64,000 bases of DNA, from assembly GCA_900239685.1 (NCBI GenBank), contig OENT01000549.1:35650-99649 (forward strand). The letters run 5' to 3'. The notes below the pieces were generated by a model. That model was not told the origin of the DNA. It saw only the letters and a list, made by a program, of their open reading frames with translations, and searched no databases. The stretch is from Rotaria macrura (Eukaryota > Rotifera > Eurotatoria > Philodinida > Philodinidae). Of this stretch, positions 34,930 to 46,992 are shown piece by piece (position 1 is the stretch's first letter; each line of letters begins with the position of its first letter). A program made the position numbers and the translations under genes.

Positions 34930-37900
34930 AAGTACATATTCATTATTATATATAATATAAACGTTTTTGCCCTTTGTTTGGTTGATTACTTATAACTATT
35001 GACATTGTCTTACGCTCTGTTGATTAACAACATAATTAATTTGTTCTAGAAGTTATTGTTTCTAGAGTCTAATCGATTAGACAAACAGGCACTTTCACTA
35101 GTCGAGAATGTCAACAAACCTTTTTGATTCACCAATTATTAAGTTTCGTTCAGTAGACTGTAAAGCGTGGTCATTATAGTAACGCCACGTAAGTTATTTT
35201 AAATGTAGATTCAAGCGTTCCTTTCGTCGGAAAGACGATTCAGTGTTCGTATAAAGAAAAATAAGCAAAGTGAAAAACAGTTACATGAATATAGTCATTA
35301 GCTTAACCTTTGAGAAACCAAAAACTTTGTAAACATTTTGTATTGTATCTATTTTACATAAACAACATTAGATCTTTTTTAAACTCTCCATGCCTATGCT
35401 GTTTTGATCACCTAATGTAGAAATTTGCATGAGTGCAATGTAAGACATTATGTTTTGTCCTTCTTAAAGTGCATGTTGAGAGGAAGAACATCACAATGTA
35501 GTGTTTTGTTAATTAGAAAGACCATGTTTGAAGATACTTTCAAATTTGAAACATTTATATTTTTGTTTCTTTGTGTTTCACAAGAGATTATAACTAGTAA
35601 ATATATAACTTCCTCAATTAAGATTTACCTAAGATAACATAAATTTAAGAAGCCTTTCAAACATCAACGGAAATAGCGAAGAAAGTACGTTAAAATTCTA
35701 TTCAGACATGTTCATTCCTGATGACAAGCAGTTGACATATTCTCCTATTAATCAGTCATGTATAGATATATAAAACTGTCCATCGAAACATAGATGATGA
35801 ATGAGAATAAACAATGATATTTTATGATAAACTTACGGAACCTTAACTATGGATTAAAATTTAAAAAGAAGATCTAGATTCGATGCCTGAGTTGTTAACT
35901 TCAATCCCAACATGCTTGTTGAGATAGATTTATGGAGATTATGAATATTGACAATATTCCGAATTTATATTAATCTTTTTTGTTTTCTCAACGATTCATT
36001 TAAATGCACAAAAATAAATACTTCTCATTTCCTAATTTGCTTTTCTACTTGCCACATCGGTTTCCTCGATTTAGATCTAGAAATAACGAATAGAGAATTT
36101 CTCGTCAGTTATCGAAAACATTTTAACCGTTTCAACGATTATTCACAGATTCTGGTATTACTTGTCTTAAAATATGCTCTATGTCATTCACATAATTTCT
36201 AAAATATTTTTTGTACAACCTGCCTATAATTTAATTGTCATGCTTGACTTAAGTTGAGACAAGCGTTTCTTTTTGTTTGGCTCACAATATCCATAACTTC
36301 TGCCCTTTATGATCCTCAAAAAAAAATAATATAACTTCAATTAAAACGTTAAAAATAGATTTTCAATGTTTCGCCTTACTTTGTTTATCATACATTATAG
36401 AAAACTCTACTAAGAGTCTCATTGCATTTCTTTCTCTCTCTAGATCAATGAAATAATAAGTCCACGCATTGACGATCTCGTATACAATACTTTGATAGAC
36501 TTTAGTATTACATGAGGCAATGTCTAGAAAACTGAAAAATGTATCATTAGTTGCAATATCAAAGTTAAGAAAGACTATTGCATTTTTTTTATCGCTAGAC
36601 GAAATTTTTTGTCGGAAAAAACCTTTTTGAAATCAGTCTACTTGATGTAAAGCACAGCTAGACACGTACCAATTAATTGTAAGCAAATATTGCCGAGAAT
36701 TACTCAACTTCAAAGTGATTATTCCTTCCGTTCATGTTCAAGAAATAGGCCGCTGGATTTCGTTGGATTTTAACTTTCTTCTATGCACTGTCACATGTAA
36801 TAGCCAATAAATTATGAAAGAAACGAATGTTTTTCTTGCAAATTAAATTTAGTAAGTAGTCAATTTTCATTCCATTTCGATCTCTCGACGTGTTTGGAAA
36901 CTGAACGGATCTCAAAATAAGCCTTTCTATGTGTTCCTATATTCAGTTGTCATGCAACAGTGAACAGTAGTGAGAGCTTAAGAAACCATCAGTACTCTTC
37001 TTCTCACTTTGCTGTCTACGATGATTCAAGTCCAACGAAAGTACCAGACATGAATAGAGAAACAATTTTAGTTTATTTCCATTCATCTTTGACGGGTGAA
37101 ACGGTATATATAGTAGGGAAAAGAATGAGTAGGTTCTAGAAAAAAGAAAGCATCATAGTTTTGGAACAATCAATAGGCTATGGATAAATTCAGTAATATT
37201 ACTAGTTTTACAGTAATCACTAAAGATATTATTACAGAAAATCCGAATGTTTATGTTTAACTGTAAAAAAAGTGAATATCAAAGACGGTGATGCTGCTCG
37301 GTAGTATTGAGAGAGTGTGTGGCGTACGTTTATATTTGTGAGAGGGCTTATTAGAAATTTTCAACCGGAGATCTTGATGGAATCATGAAGAAAAGCAACT
37401 TATTCGTATACGACGATACACATAGTTGTTCACGAGAAACAAACAAACACATGATTCATGTAATTATGTCCAAGAAGTCACGAATAGCTACATTTTGTAA
37501 ATGAACATTTTCTCATAGATTGTTTCATTATTCATTAGTTAAGACCTTGACTTTCATTTTAATTCCAACGATGATAATTTTTCTTTTTTTCTGAATGAAG
37601 CACAATCATCAACAAAAAGAAGAAATTCATGACATAGAAAATGACTATCCACATATATTTTATTCATAATTGTTTTTCTTCCTACTAAGAAAGTTGAAAA
37701 ATAAATCGCTTGTATGGGAATGAATACATGAACGGCTGCCATATTTATGTGTTGCCACAACAGACAGTGCTTTCTGTAGGGTAGGCTGATGTTGTGTAAT
37801 ATAACTTGCCTAAAAAATATCTACCAACACCTTTCAATATGTGAAGAAACCAATGTGAATAGATTTTGCATATGTATCGAATTGGGTGAATAAATTATCC

Positions 37901-38114
37901 TTACATTGTGAAGGTGATATAACTTATATATGTCTATAACTGAAAAGAAAATCATTGCATCAGGTTATATCGTGACTATGCCCATTAAAATTCATAGAGT
38001 AAATATCTTTTCAAATTGAAGAACGGCTAAAATTTCAAACCTGTACTAGTCTGGTTGTTTTCAATGAATCGTGCTGTTTAGATATTCTCAAAGTAAAGCA
38101 GAGGACTTGTGCAA
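34930..38114. other. Gene-free stretch
   Basis: 3.2 kb with no supportable gene and no element with recognisable ends. Open frames at 35425, 35948 and 37554 are unremarkable. Confidence 0.45.
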
Positions 38115-39410
38115 CAAAGATGGGCACGGTTCGATTCGGTTCTTAGCTGAATTGATGCAATTTAAATTAGTGTATAGATACGAAAAAAAAACTCAAGTGA
38201 CCAGTCAACGAATATCTTAATTAGCAATGAAGGTATTCATATAATTTCTACACAGGTGAAGTTAGCACCCGATACGACTACTGTCACCAAACATTATCCC
38301 TGGAGAATTTAACAAAAGTTTCATTCTTGCTCTAACTAAAATTCGACCAGCTCTATTGAATGGTGTAGCTAGATTTCTTCTAGCTATTATAAGTGTATGA
38401 ATAAACGCAGAAACCTTATGTTTTCCTGAAGTCAAAGAAGATGCATCGTTCGAAATTTAGTTTTTATATGTTCTTATTGAATCGGTAGGGAATGACAGAA
38501 CTAAAGAGGAAGAATCAAATGATATAAATTATAACAGATTGCATGAAAATCTGTGCACAGGAATAGATAAATATTTTAGTCTTTTCATTTCCGGTTGTTC
38601 TTCTCTAGGTCGTTCGCTTTAACAACATTTTATTGATGGGCGTTCGCGTTAAATACATGCACATAAAGCGAACGTTTTTAATATTTGATTTTGTAACGAT
38701 CATTGCTAAAATTTTTCTTATAGTAATGAAATCTTTTTTTTATATCAGCAGATTCAGAATCTGATTTTTGTTCATGTGGTATAAAAATAATTATTTTACG
38801 ATGAAACATGATCGAGATATTACATTGACAATTAAGGGTGCTACATTTACTTTACTATTTAACTTATTAAATAGTAAATAGTATATTTAATTTTACTAAA
38901 GTAAACAGTAAATTGTTTATTTAGTTTACAAAAGTTTAAAGAAGTAAATTACCATCCCTACTCACAACCAAGACCTATGCAGCGTCCGTTCGCTTTAGGT
39001 ACATTGACTCTAATAAAAAGAATGTTCAAAAAAAGTTAAACAAGATCGAGAAATGATATTTCTGACTTCTTTTGAGAAGTTTTCTTCATATTTTTGTATT
39101 GTTTTCATATTAATTTATGCTCAGTAGTGTTTTTTATTTTCCCTTTTGTACGATACGTATAGAAGCCTCACTACTTTGGACATACATAAGGTAAATAAAA
39201 TAATAACTAAAAGAATGTAGATTAATACAAACATAAATATAATAAATAACAATCATACAGAACAAGATGAGCGAGTTCAAGTAAAGGTCACATAGTTTTT
39301 ATTATTTACAGTGGAGTTTCAGAATTTTCATTTTCGGTTCGGTTTGGCTTCAGACATTTCGGTTTCGGTTCGGTTTAAATTTGGAAAAACCCGAACGGTG
39401 CCCATCTCTG
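38115..39410. mobile_element. 1.3 kb hAT-like non-autonomous element with TTCGG iterons
   Basis: The left end CAAAGATGGGCACGGTTCG (38115-38133) is mirrored by CGAACGGTGCCCATCTCTG (39392-39410). The flanks TTGTGCAA (38107-38114) and TTGTGCAG (39411-39418) are an 8-bp duplication with one mismatch. Ends of the CAGAGATGGGCA type plus an 8-bp duplication fit the hAT superfamily. TTCGG/CGGTTT iterons lie beside both ends, and GTTCGCTTTA-type repeats occur at about 38610, 38675 and 38985. No transposase frame is present. A second element (38833-38960) sits inside. Confidence 0.75.
38833..38960. mobile_element. 128 bp nested miniature element
   Basis: The left end TAAGGGTGCTACATTTAC and the right end GTAAATTACCATCCCTA are imperfect inverted copies. 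The interior is made of TTTACT/AGTAAA iterons and is nearly palindromic. Flanking octamers TTGACAAT and CTCACAAC agree at only five positions, so the duplication is not clear. It inserted into the larger hAT-like element and must be younger than it. Confidence 0.6.
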
Positions 39411-40416
39411 TTGTGCAGAACTGTGTCCTATAGTCGAATCTCTTTAGAATTCTGCAAGTAATTACGAGCTTTGTTTTAAGATTCTACACAGCTTTGACAA
39501 CTAATTTCAAAAGGCTTTTTAAAAATATTCTTTAGAACTCTGAAAGGTTTTTCTATCAGGTGAAGTTGTTCAGAACTCCTTTATCTTATCAAGATAAAGT
39601 TAATTTAGCTTGATATATAAAACTGTTTCTGTTATCATGTTATTTATCGTATACTGACATGGTATTCGTTTACGGCAAGCAACTGGTCGTCCCCAATATC
39701 ATATAGGACCAAATAGATCAATAGAAAAAGAAGGAGAGAGATAAGGTCTGTCTACTAAAAAACATGACATTTGTTTTATCATGAATAGGAAGGAACTTTT
39801 GCGAAATAATTGAATCTCTCGAATCTCTATCAACTTTACTCGTATGTCGTCCCTTTTGTCCTTCAGTTTAAATACAAAATACATGTTAATTGTAACTGGT
39901 CGCGGCATTTATTCTTTAATTTATATTAAGACACAAGTGTGTGGTCAGAAAATCATTAAACGGGTATAATGTCATACAGGTATGACTTTCTGTTGCATTT
40001 AGATACTTGCTTGATAGAGAAAAAAGCATCATCTTTTTATTGAAGCTGTTCCTAAAGTCACATATTCATAGTGGTTTGTTACTTAGTTAAGTAAGTTTCA
40101 TAGAACAACCTAATGTAGTTTTTTTCTTGTAAGATACGAAAGCAACAACTATCGATAGTTAGGATCTAGAAGAATACAGTGACGAAAGCTTTTACGTAAA
40201 TTTTCAGTGCAATAAAAATAATGAATTAACGTAAACTATTATCAAGTTTTAAGATCATAATGCTATATAAAAGATGCCCGAAAAGGTTTCGGATTGAATC
40301 AAAAATTTGTTTCCGTTGTTTTATTAATGTTGCGCTTCTGGTCAATTTTCATTCAATACACGTATTTAAGACCTAGCAAAGTAGGAAATTAAATGATTGC
40401 CAATCATTCAGATTTT
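39411..40416. other. Gene-free stretch
   Basis: One kilobase between two elements. The open frame at 39699-39908 has no recognisable domain. Confidence 0.45.
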
Positions 40417-41065
40417 CCAGGTTGTTTGTTCAGAGATAGTTTTCTTGCGTCTGCTCAATACCAATGTTAGTTGTATTTCACTTTCTGGATACGTGCACCT
40501 TATCACATTTTCTAGCTTCGTACTTGCCATTCAATGATAATCAGACTTTTTATAAAGAAAAAGTATTGAAAAATAATTTGACATGCGTTAAATTCTTGGA
40601 ATATATGATATAGTGACCTACTTTGATACCATGTTGATTTTTTGATAAATTGCTGAGAAGAGGCGTATATTATTTGCCTCACTCGACAATGCCACATACG
40701 TCGAAAGTAAATCTGTACATTCTTACCAAAACGTGCCTGGATAAATAACAGCAGTTTACTTAAACATTTATTGATAGTTCGACGAAAATCAATACAATCA
40801 AATCAGAATAATGACATGACGTCCTTCATTTCTTTCTCAAAAAATCAGCATGTCGTCAAAATAGGTCACTATATCATATATTCCAAAAATTTAACGGACG
40901 TCAAACTATGTTTCAGTACTTTTTCTTTATAAAAAATCTGGTTACTGTTGAATAGCAAGTATGAAATTAAATAATGTGATAAGGTGCATGTATTCAGAAA
41001 GTGAAACATAAGTAACATTGATATTGAGCAGACGCAAGAAAACTATCTCGGAACAAACAACCCAG
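40417..41065. mobile_element. Foldback element with about 230 bp inverted arms
   Basis: The left arm at about 40417-40650 returns inverted at about 40838-41065. Matching blocks include GGTTGTTTGTTC at the tips, TTTTCTTGCGTCTGCTCAAT, CTTATCACAT, AGAAAAAGTA and GGAATATATGATATAGTGAC. Arms differ by scattered substitutions and small gaps, and the loop is about 190 bp. No target duplication was recognised and no transposase is present. Chance open frames fall in the left arm. Confidence 0.75.
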
Positions 41066-43133
41066 AAGATAGGAATGATTACGTTTCAATTATTACTAAG
41101 TAATCAATATGAATCATTGTGAATCATTTATGCAGAATAAGGTCTACAAATGAAGTACAATAAGTAGTCATTTTTGATAAAACATCTTTGCAAAAAGCCT
41201 TCACAGTTTAAAAATAAGAATAAGAAAATTATATCGGCTTTTTAACTTTGATAGTTTACTTTTGTTCCTAGGCAACAAAACAGCGCATGACAGCATCGAA
41301 AAGAAACCTTTTCATCTCATATTGAATTTGCTTTACTTCACAATCATCTATTTCTGTTGTGAAATCGATTCATGTCAGTTGCGTTACAGAAATTTAAGAA
41401 TATACTTATGATGTACACCAGTCACCGTATAATGATAGAGTTAATTCGATAAATCATCGTCTCGGTCCATGTCAAGTCAATTCTATGTGGTAAATTTCTA
41501 AAACTCTATAATGTGTTATGCAATTTTATTCGTAAGTGGATTTTATAAAATGCTATATGATTATATTAACTATTTGTGACTGTCGATTCGAAAAGATTAT
41601 TTTTCATAAAATATTTATGTGAGTTTTTGCAGATAAAAATCATGGCAATGTACTTTGAATAGTGTCTTTGGATTTCTCATATGTGAAAAGTCAATTCTTG
41701 TCTTCATCGACTTTTTTTCTATTATTACAATTAAAACACACTGTACAATAAAATGAGAATGCTTCAATGTTTTTTCTTGTTCCTATTCATTATTTTCCAT
41801 TAGATAAAGCAAATGAAGGAATGTTGTCTTCTTTCTACCTGTTCTTTTTTTTTCTTATTCTTTTTAAAAATATTATGATTTTTCTTTTCATACTAAAATC
41901 ATATTAGTTCACATAGTCAGCAGTTGATTATCGTCTGACTTTACCAACTCATTTATTTTACAAAGCAGAATCTTATCAAGTTCTTGCTGTATGTAATACT
42001 TCAGACTGTTCATGCAATGATGATTTGTTTTTGTAAATCCATTGCGAATGTTTTTCTGTATCAGTCTTAAGATAATTCAAAAAGGAAGCAATGTCAAGGA
42101 ACATTTACATTTCGTCTTGTTGAGAAAATCAAATTGAGCAACATCTGATGCATATATATATATATATTCGTTCAAAGAAATATCTTCTTTTTCAAATGTA
42201 ACTATATTTATATGAGCCGGGTTCGGAGAAACTGGTAATTTGACCTTTTAAAAACTTTCATGGCATTGAAAAAATAGTGGCATTCAGCAAGAAGAGATAG
42301 TATTAGATTTTACTCAAGTTAACTTTTCTCTTAAGAGTAACTGTGCATAGCCGTTGAGTAAGCTATTCTTTTCCGCGACATTCAACAAGTCTGCAAGCAA
42401 GAAGACTCCTCGCTAAAACAGTGTGCTACGTCAGCTGACGTTTTGATGATAGAATTGTAAGATTTTTCACGTATAAAAGTATAACTGTCCACCTCATTCT
42501 TTCTCTCAGATTTCGGAATCTCAGTAACAAGATATTTTGTAAAATATCCTGTTGTCTAATGTATAAGAATGCTGTTTGAAATTATAGTAAGCATGGTTGC
42601 TTTTCGAATAACTCCGCAGCGGAAGCAGCGAGAAACCTGTGGTTTTCTCACTATTGTGGAAAATGAATAATTTTCTTCATAAAAATAAGTCAAAATATTG
42701 ATCAATGAACTTTTATTTGACAATCTTTTCCCACGTGCTTTTCTGTTTTGTGAATGATGTCAAAGGTCATATTTTGTAAGCAGCTGCGTTTGTTTTCACG
42801 ATGAAAGATTTCGTTTTTCTTTTAGATTTATTTTAGAAGACTCACTTTCGATCCATTATGTTTCAAGAACAATGCAAAAAAAAAGATCAAGTCAGGAAGA
42901 TATGAATTTAAGTGTCGTAACAACCTCAGCTTATCGTAAAAGCTTCAATCAACACATGAGATAGATTTTGCTTAAGCATGAATTCTATGTAATATTCTAT
43001 GTTTTGTTATTGTTTGAAAGGAACTTCACTAAGTGTGCTTATTGCTGTCAATGTCAACAAATGCTAATTTACCAAGTAAAAAAGCTGTCGGTTTTTTTAT
43101 ACTCGCTACATATTTTCCTAATTGCAGAAGATC
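41066..43133. other. Gene-free stretch
   Basis: No gene was recognised. A TA run lies at about 42150-42167. I looked for upstream RING or LIVSG exons of the following MATH gene here and did not find them. Confidence 0.45.
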
Positions 43134-44430
43134 ATGAAATTACCTAGCCTAAGTTCAACGTGTGCTTGTCAAGGTTATACCACAAATGATGAGGTAAAAA
43201 TAGGATTTTAATAAATCGATATAAAACAAATGATCCTTTCTAAAAAAAGTACCGAAACTACAAACATCAACGATTCGATTCATGATGCTGTAATTAATGT
43301 TTGATATGCTTGTAGTTCCTCTGACGAATCAGTACTTACATTAGAATTTTATAAGAAAATTAGTTTAATCGTTCTCATTTTAGGCCCCTGAAAAAAAAAA
43401 TCATTGAAACTGCAGCGGTCACTACGCTTTTCAAAGAAGGATGACATCAACGTTTCTAAAACTGACTATGTTCTTTTTCTAGATAAAAATTTTAATGAAA
43501 CAGGTCATACTGCTACGAGCAATAGTGCAAGCACAATGGAAATAATGAATTCTCTTAGGACTACGATGAAAACTGATCAAGATAATTGCGAAGAATTAAA
43601 GAAACTCCAGCAACTATTGGAAGATATACATTATGGAAGTGATGATGGAACAATTGTATGGAGAATTACAGATGTTGACAAACATATGGGTAAATAATAC
43701 ATTTCATACATAGGTATTAGTTCGACACTTTGTGCTTTCTTCGATCTTAGCTGAAGCTCAATCTGGAACAGCAGCTTCAATCGAGTCTCCACGTATTTAT
43801 ACATCACCATCTGGCTATAAAATCCGTGTTCGTTTATTTTTCAATGGGGACGGCGTTGCTCAAGATACACATGTGTCTATTTCGATTGTTATTTGTAAAG
43901 GACAAAATGATGCTAATCTTACTTGGCCCTTTAATATTCCTGTCATATTTTGTCTCTTTGACCAGAGTGGTCAACGTCATCATATTATTGATAGATTCTA
44001 TCCCGACATAACCTCGAGTAGTTTTCAAAGACCAACTACGGAAATGAATTCTGTCAGTGCTATACCAAAATTTTGCCCAATTACATCAATAAACACCCTA
44101 GGAAACTGTTACGTTCGTGACAATACAATGTTTATGAAAGTGGTTATCGATTCCGATCGAACACCTAGAGAAATTTTACCATACGCATTAAGCCTCAATC
44201 CAGGCTTACCAAATCATTGTCAAGTATCTCTACGACGTATGGAAATGGATCAATGTCAAATAGCACAGGAAGCACTGATTGCACTAAGGAATCAAAATGA
44301 TAGAGAAGTATCAGAACGTAGTTTAATTCCAATGAGTCAGTCAATTCTACATGGAGCTGTCTACCAACGAACAACTCCAGTATTTAACAATGACGATGGT
44401 GTACCATGTGAAGACATAACACTTGAATGA
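43134..44430 (+). CDS. TRAF-like MATH-domain protein, about 337 aa
   Basis: Proposed exons are 43134-43193, 43416-43689 and 43751-44430 (1014 nt, in frame). The last two are firm: a short helical region (ELKKLQQLLEDIHYGSDD) leads into TIVWRITDVDKHM, and after a 61-nt intron the MATH/TRAF-C fold continues with EAQSGTAASIESPRIY, TSPSGYKIRVRLFFNGDG, THVSISIVICKGQND and LTWPFNIPVIFCLFDQ, ending near CYVRDNTMFMKVVID. An extra tail of about 85 residues follows. MATH domains bind receptor tails or substrate peptides. No RING was found upstream, unlike the gene at 51593. The first exon is tentative: it needs a weak acceptor at 43414-43415. The better-looking acceptor at 43382-43383 would run into a stop just before a ten-A tract. 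Confidence 0.75.
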
Positions 44431-44995
44431 AATAGAAAAATATACTATCATGTTATCCATTGTCATCTCAAACTTTAAATTTGAGTTCATAGTAATTAAA
44501 TGTGACTGATACAAACGGAGTTTATTTACGAAATATGTTCCCGAAAAACAAAGCATCTTTCCATAATTATATTTTCTTTTGTTCATGAGATCTTACTAAA
44601 TTATTTTAATCTATAATCAGGATCAAATTTTAACTCAATTTTTTATGAATTATTATTTCCTATATTTGGCACATTCCGGATTCTTTTTTATTTTATGGGA
44701 CATTTGGCCTTACTCGAGAATTTATTTGTGTTACTTGGTTGTTTCAAAATAGCTAGTTAGTTAACATTCTCAAAGAACTATTTTTTTCTGTTAGCGATGC
44801 TGTTGCTGTTTGTTGATGTTGCAATGCTCACGTTTTTCTTTTTCGCAGTTTATTCTGACATGTAATGTATGAAACGAAAGAGAAACAAAGGTTGCATCTT
44901 TTTCTGTGATAAAATTTGTGAATATAATAATAAATGATGACTAATACGAATATTTTCAACCATCGTATTCTTTTCATTTGTTTATAACCGTGATA
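44431..44995. other. Gene-free stretch after the MATH gene
   Basis: AT-rich 3' flank. No reading frame of note and no clear element. Confidence 0.5.
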
Positions 44996-45190
44996 TTAAA
45001 CACGAAAAGATCTAAAAGAATCAGAAAAAGAAATCAGTCGTTTTTTCACAAGGAATTTTTGAATCATCAACCAGTTTTCCTCTGATACACCATCATGTGT
45101 CATAAACAAAATTGCATTTTTTCCCTCACATACTTTTTGATGGAAAATTTTCGACGCAAAATAAGGAGCTTTTTTTCCCTGTTGAGACAT
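44996..45190 (-). CDS. Small uncharacterised open frame, 64 aa
   Basis: A frame with a true ATG (45190-45188) and a Lys-rich composition (MSQQGKKAPYFASKIFHQK near the start, VSEENWLMIQKFLVKKR in the middle). Codon use looks more coding-like than in neighbouring frames, but no family, signal peptide or membrane segment is apparent. It may be an exon of something larger or chance. Confidence 0.25.
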   Translation of the reverse strand: MSQQGKKAPYFASKIFHQKVCEGKNAILFMTHDGVSEENWLMIQKFLVKKRLISFSDSFRSFRV

Positions 45191-45623
45191 ACGAAAATGA
45201 AAAAGAAAACTAGGAAAAATCCAACGTATGACTGCTAGTCACCTTCTTGTTCTGCACAATGATATACATATTTAAATCGGCATTATTTGTAAAAACGGGC
45301 AATAGAACATGAATTTTTTTTGTCTTCAATTCTTTCAACGAATGTAAGTGATGATAGATGAGAAAATAAGTTAATCGATGTATTCATAATCTGCATCTTC
45401 TCATAACTTCTTTATTTAGCATACCAAGATCGTCGTACTCATGACCATATTAATTTAATTATTGATTAAAATAGTTTATGAAGAATTTTTCTTCTTGTTT
45501 CATTGTAATTCTATCGGCCAGTATATCTGTGTAATGCATGCACAATAGTGTTTTTCAGATTTCTTTTCGTAAAATACCAGTCACGAGAATTTTTTATCCA
45601 TCAAAAAAATTTCTACTTTTTAG

Positions 45624-46162
45624 ATGTTATCTATGATAGAAGACTTGACTGAGACCGGTTGTCACTCAGCTATTTTGACGACAGGGTCAACACCAGAAAA
45701 CATAATCAGAATTGACAAAGATGACAGTTTTGTTGATCTACTAACTGACAGATTCAGCCCATCTCAACAAGTTTATGCCAGCGGTAGGAGTGAATAGCAT
45801 AGAAAACATCATCATCTTCATAGGGATTTGTCAAACTATGATAATTAATAAAATCTTGATTATTTTTAGCTCATTCGAATGCTCCCATTGTCATTTTCTA
45901 TGGTACAACACGTTCATCTTTACGAAATGCATTGATTACACACTTAACAAATCAAGATATTAATTTGATACTTTTTTCGTTAGAAGAACATTTATGTCAA
46001 TGGTTGACTTTTAATTCTTCTTTAACAGTTGCTGCCCTTGTTCTTCAACTATCCATGCATTCTCAAGGACTTATCGCTCGAAGTCATAATTTTACTAATG
46101 TTCACTCGATGCTAATCCGTTGCATAACAGTTGATTTACCTGGAATACAAAGATGTACATGA
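45624..46162 (+). CDS. Unrecognised two-exon gene, 150 aa
   Basis: Exons 45624-45783 and 45870-46162 join across an 86-nt intron (GTAGGA..TTTTAG) to 453 nt. The second exon encodes a compact-looking stretch: APIVIFYGTTRSSLRNALI, NLILFSLEEHLCQWL, then LTVAALVLQLSMHSQGLIAR and a Cys-containing tail. The alternating hydrophobic strands and helices suggest a globular alpha/beta protein. There is no signal peptide or transmembrane span. I do not recognise the family. The ATG directly follows TTTTTAG, so it might lie at the start of an internal exon and the gene might extend upstream. Confidence 0.5.
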
Positions 46163-46992
46163 GATCATTCATTAACGACGTAGAAGTACGCACAAACCAT
46201 ATTTTTTCACTAGTCATACATTCTCATTTCTGAAGATAATAAGTAGAAATAATTAATATCTCAAGTAAAGCATTCTGATTTAAATATATTCATTCTGTTT
46301 CGTATTGAAACAGTAAATGCAAATCGGATGAATCAATTCAAACTGGTGCTACTTTCCACAGATAGTCATCATAGAAAATGATGCTCATTTTTTAAAGAAC
46401 AGAATAAAAATTTCACCGAGACAAAATCCGAGTCTACAATGAAAAAAGTAAAAAGAGTCATTAATTGGGTTTTGGATTGAATTAATTTGATCTTTTGTAT
46501 TCTTCATCTTTCTCATCTTGATGTTAACATCCCCGAGTGATAAAAATCAATCGAACTGTAATTGTATCGAGTGAATCGTAGCGAGCAGATGAAATATGCT
46601 CTCATAAGTCGAAATGTGACGACTGATCAATACGACGGGTTCTGCTTTTTAACAAAAACCATATGCTTCATATGAAATCACAAAATATATGTAGGATATA
46701 TCAAAGTACGTTTTTTTCTTTACATTCTTTGCATGTTAACTTGTAAAAACTATTGAAAACAAATGATGGAGTTCAAACCAAATGACATGTAAGTATCGAA
46801 CCGCGTTCCTATGACCGGTCGACAACATAGCTATATGTTCATAAAAAGTAGCCATTCATTGTTTCAACATTATATTGACATTCTCTTTGAAAATATTTCT
46901 GAAAAGTAAGCTAAGCATGATAAATAAGGAAAATATTTATTACTCGTGTGCAACAGTGAGACTCCACTTGCTCATGTGGTGTGTGGAAGTTA
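46163..46992. other. Gene-free stretch
   Basis: It contains a tRNA-like relic near 46785-46835. Nothing else was recognised. Confidence 0.45.
46785..46835 (-). other. tRNA-like relic with a good B-box
   Basis: On the minus strand TAGCTATGTTGTCGACC resembles a degenerate D-arm (A-box), and GCGGTTCGATACTT carries the B-box core GGTTCGA. The spacing is shorter than in an intact tRNA. Probably a decayed tRNA or SINE head. Confidence 0.35.

Noticed and set aside
43384..43415. Splice acceptor at 43382-43383 for the MATH gene
   Set aside because: It reads into TGA in every phase that would connect with the MATH frame unless an extra A is assumed, so the downstream acceptor was preferred.
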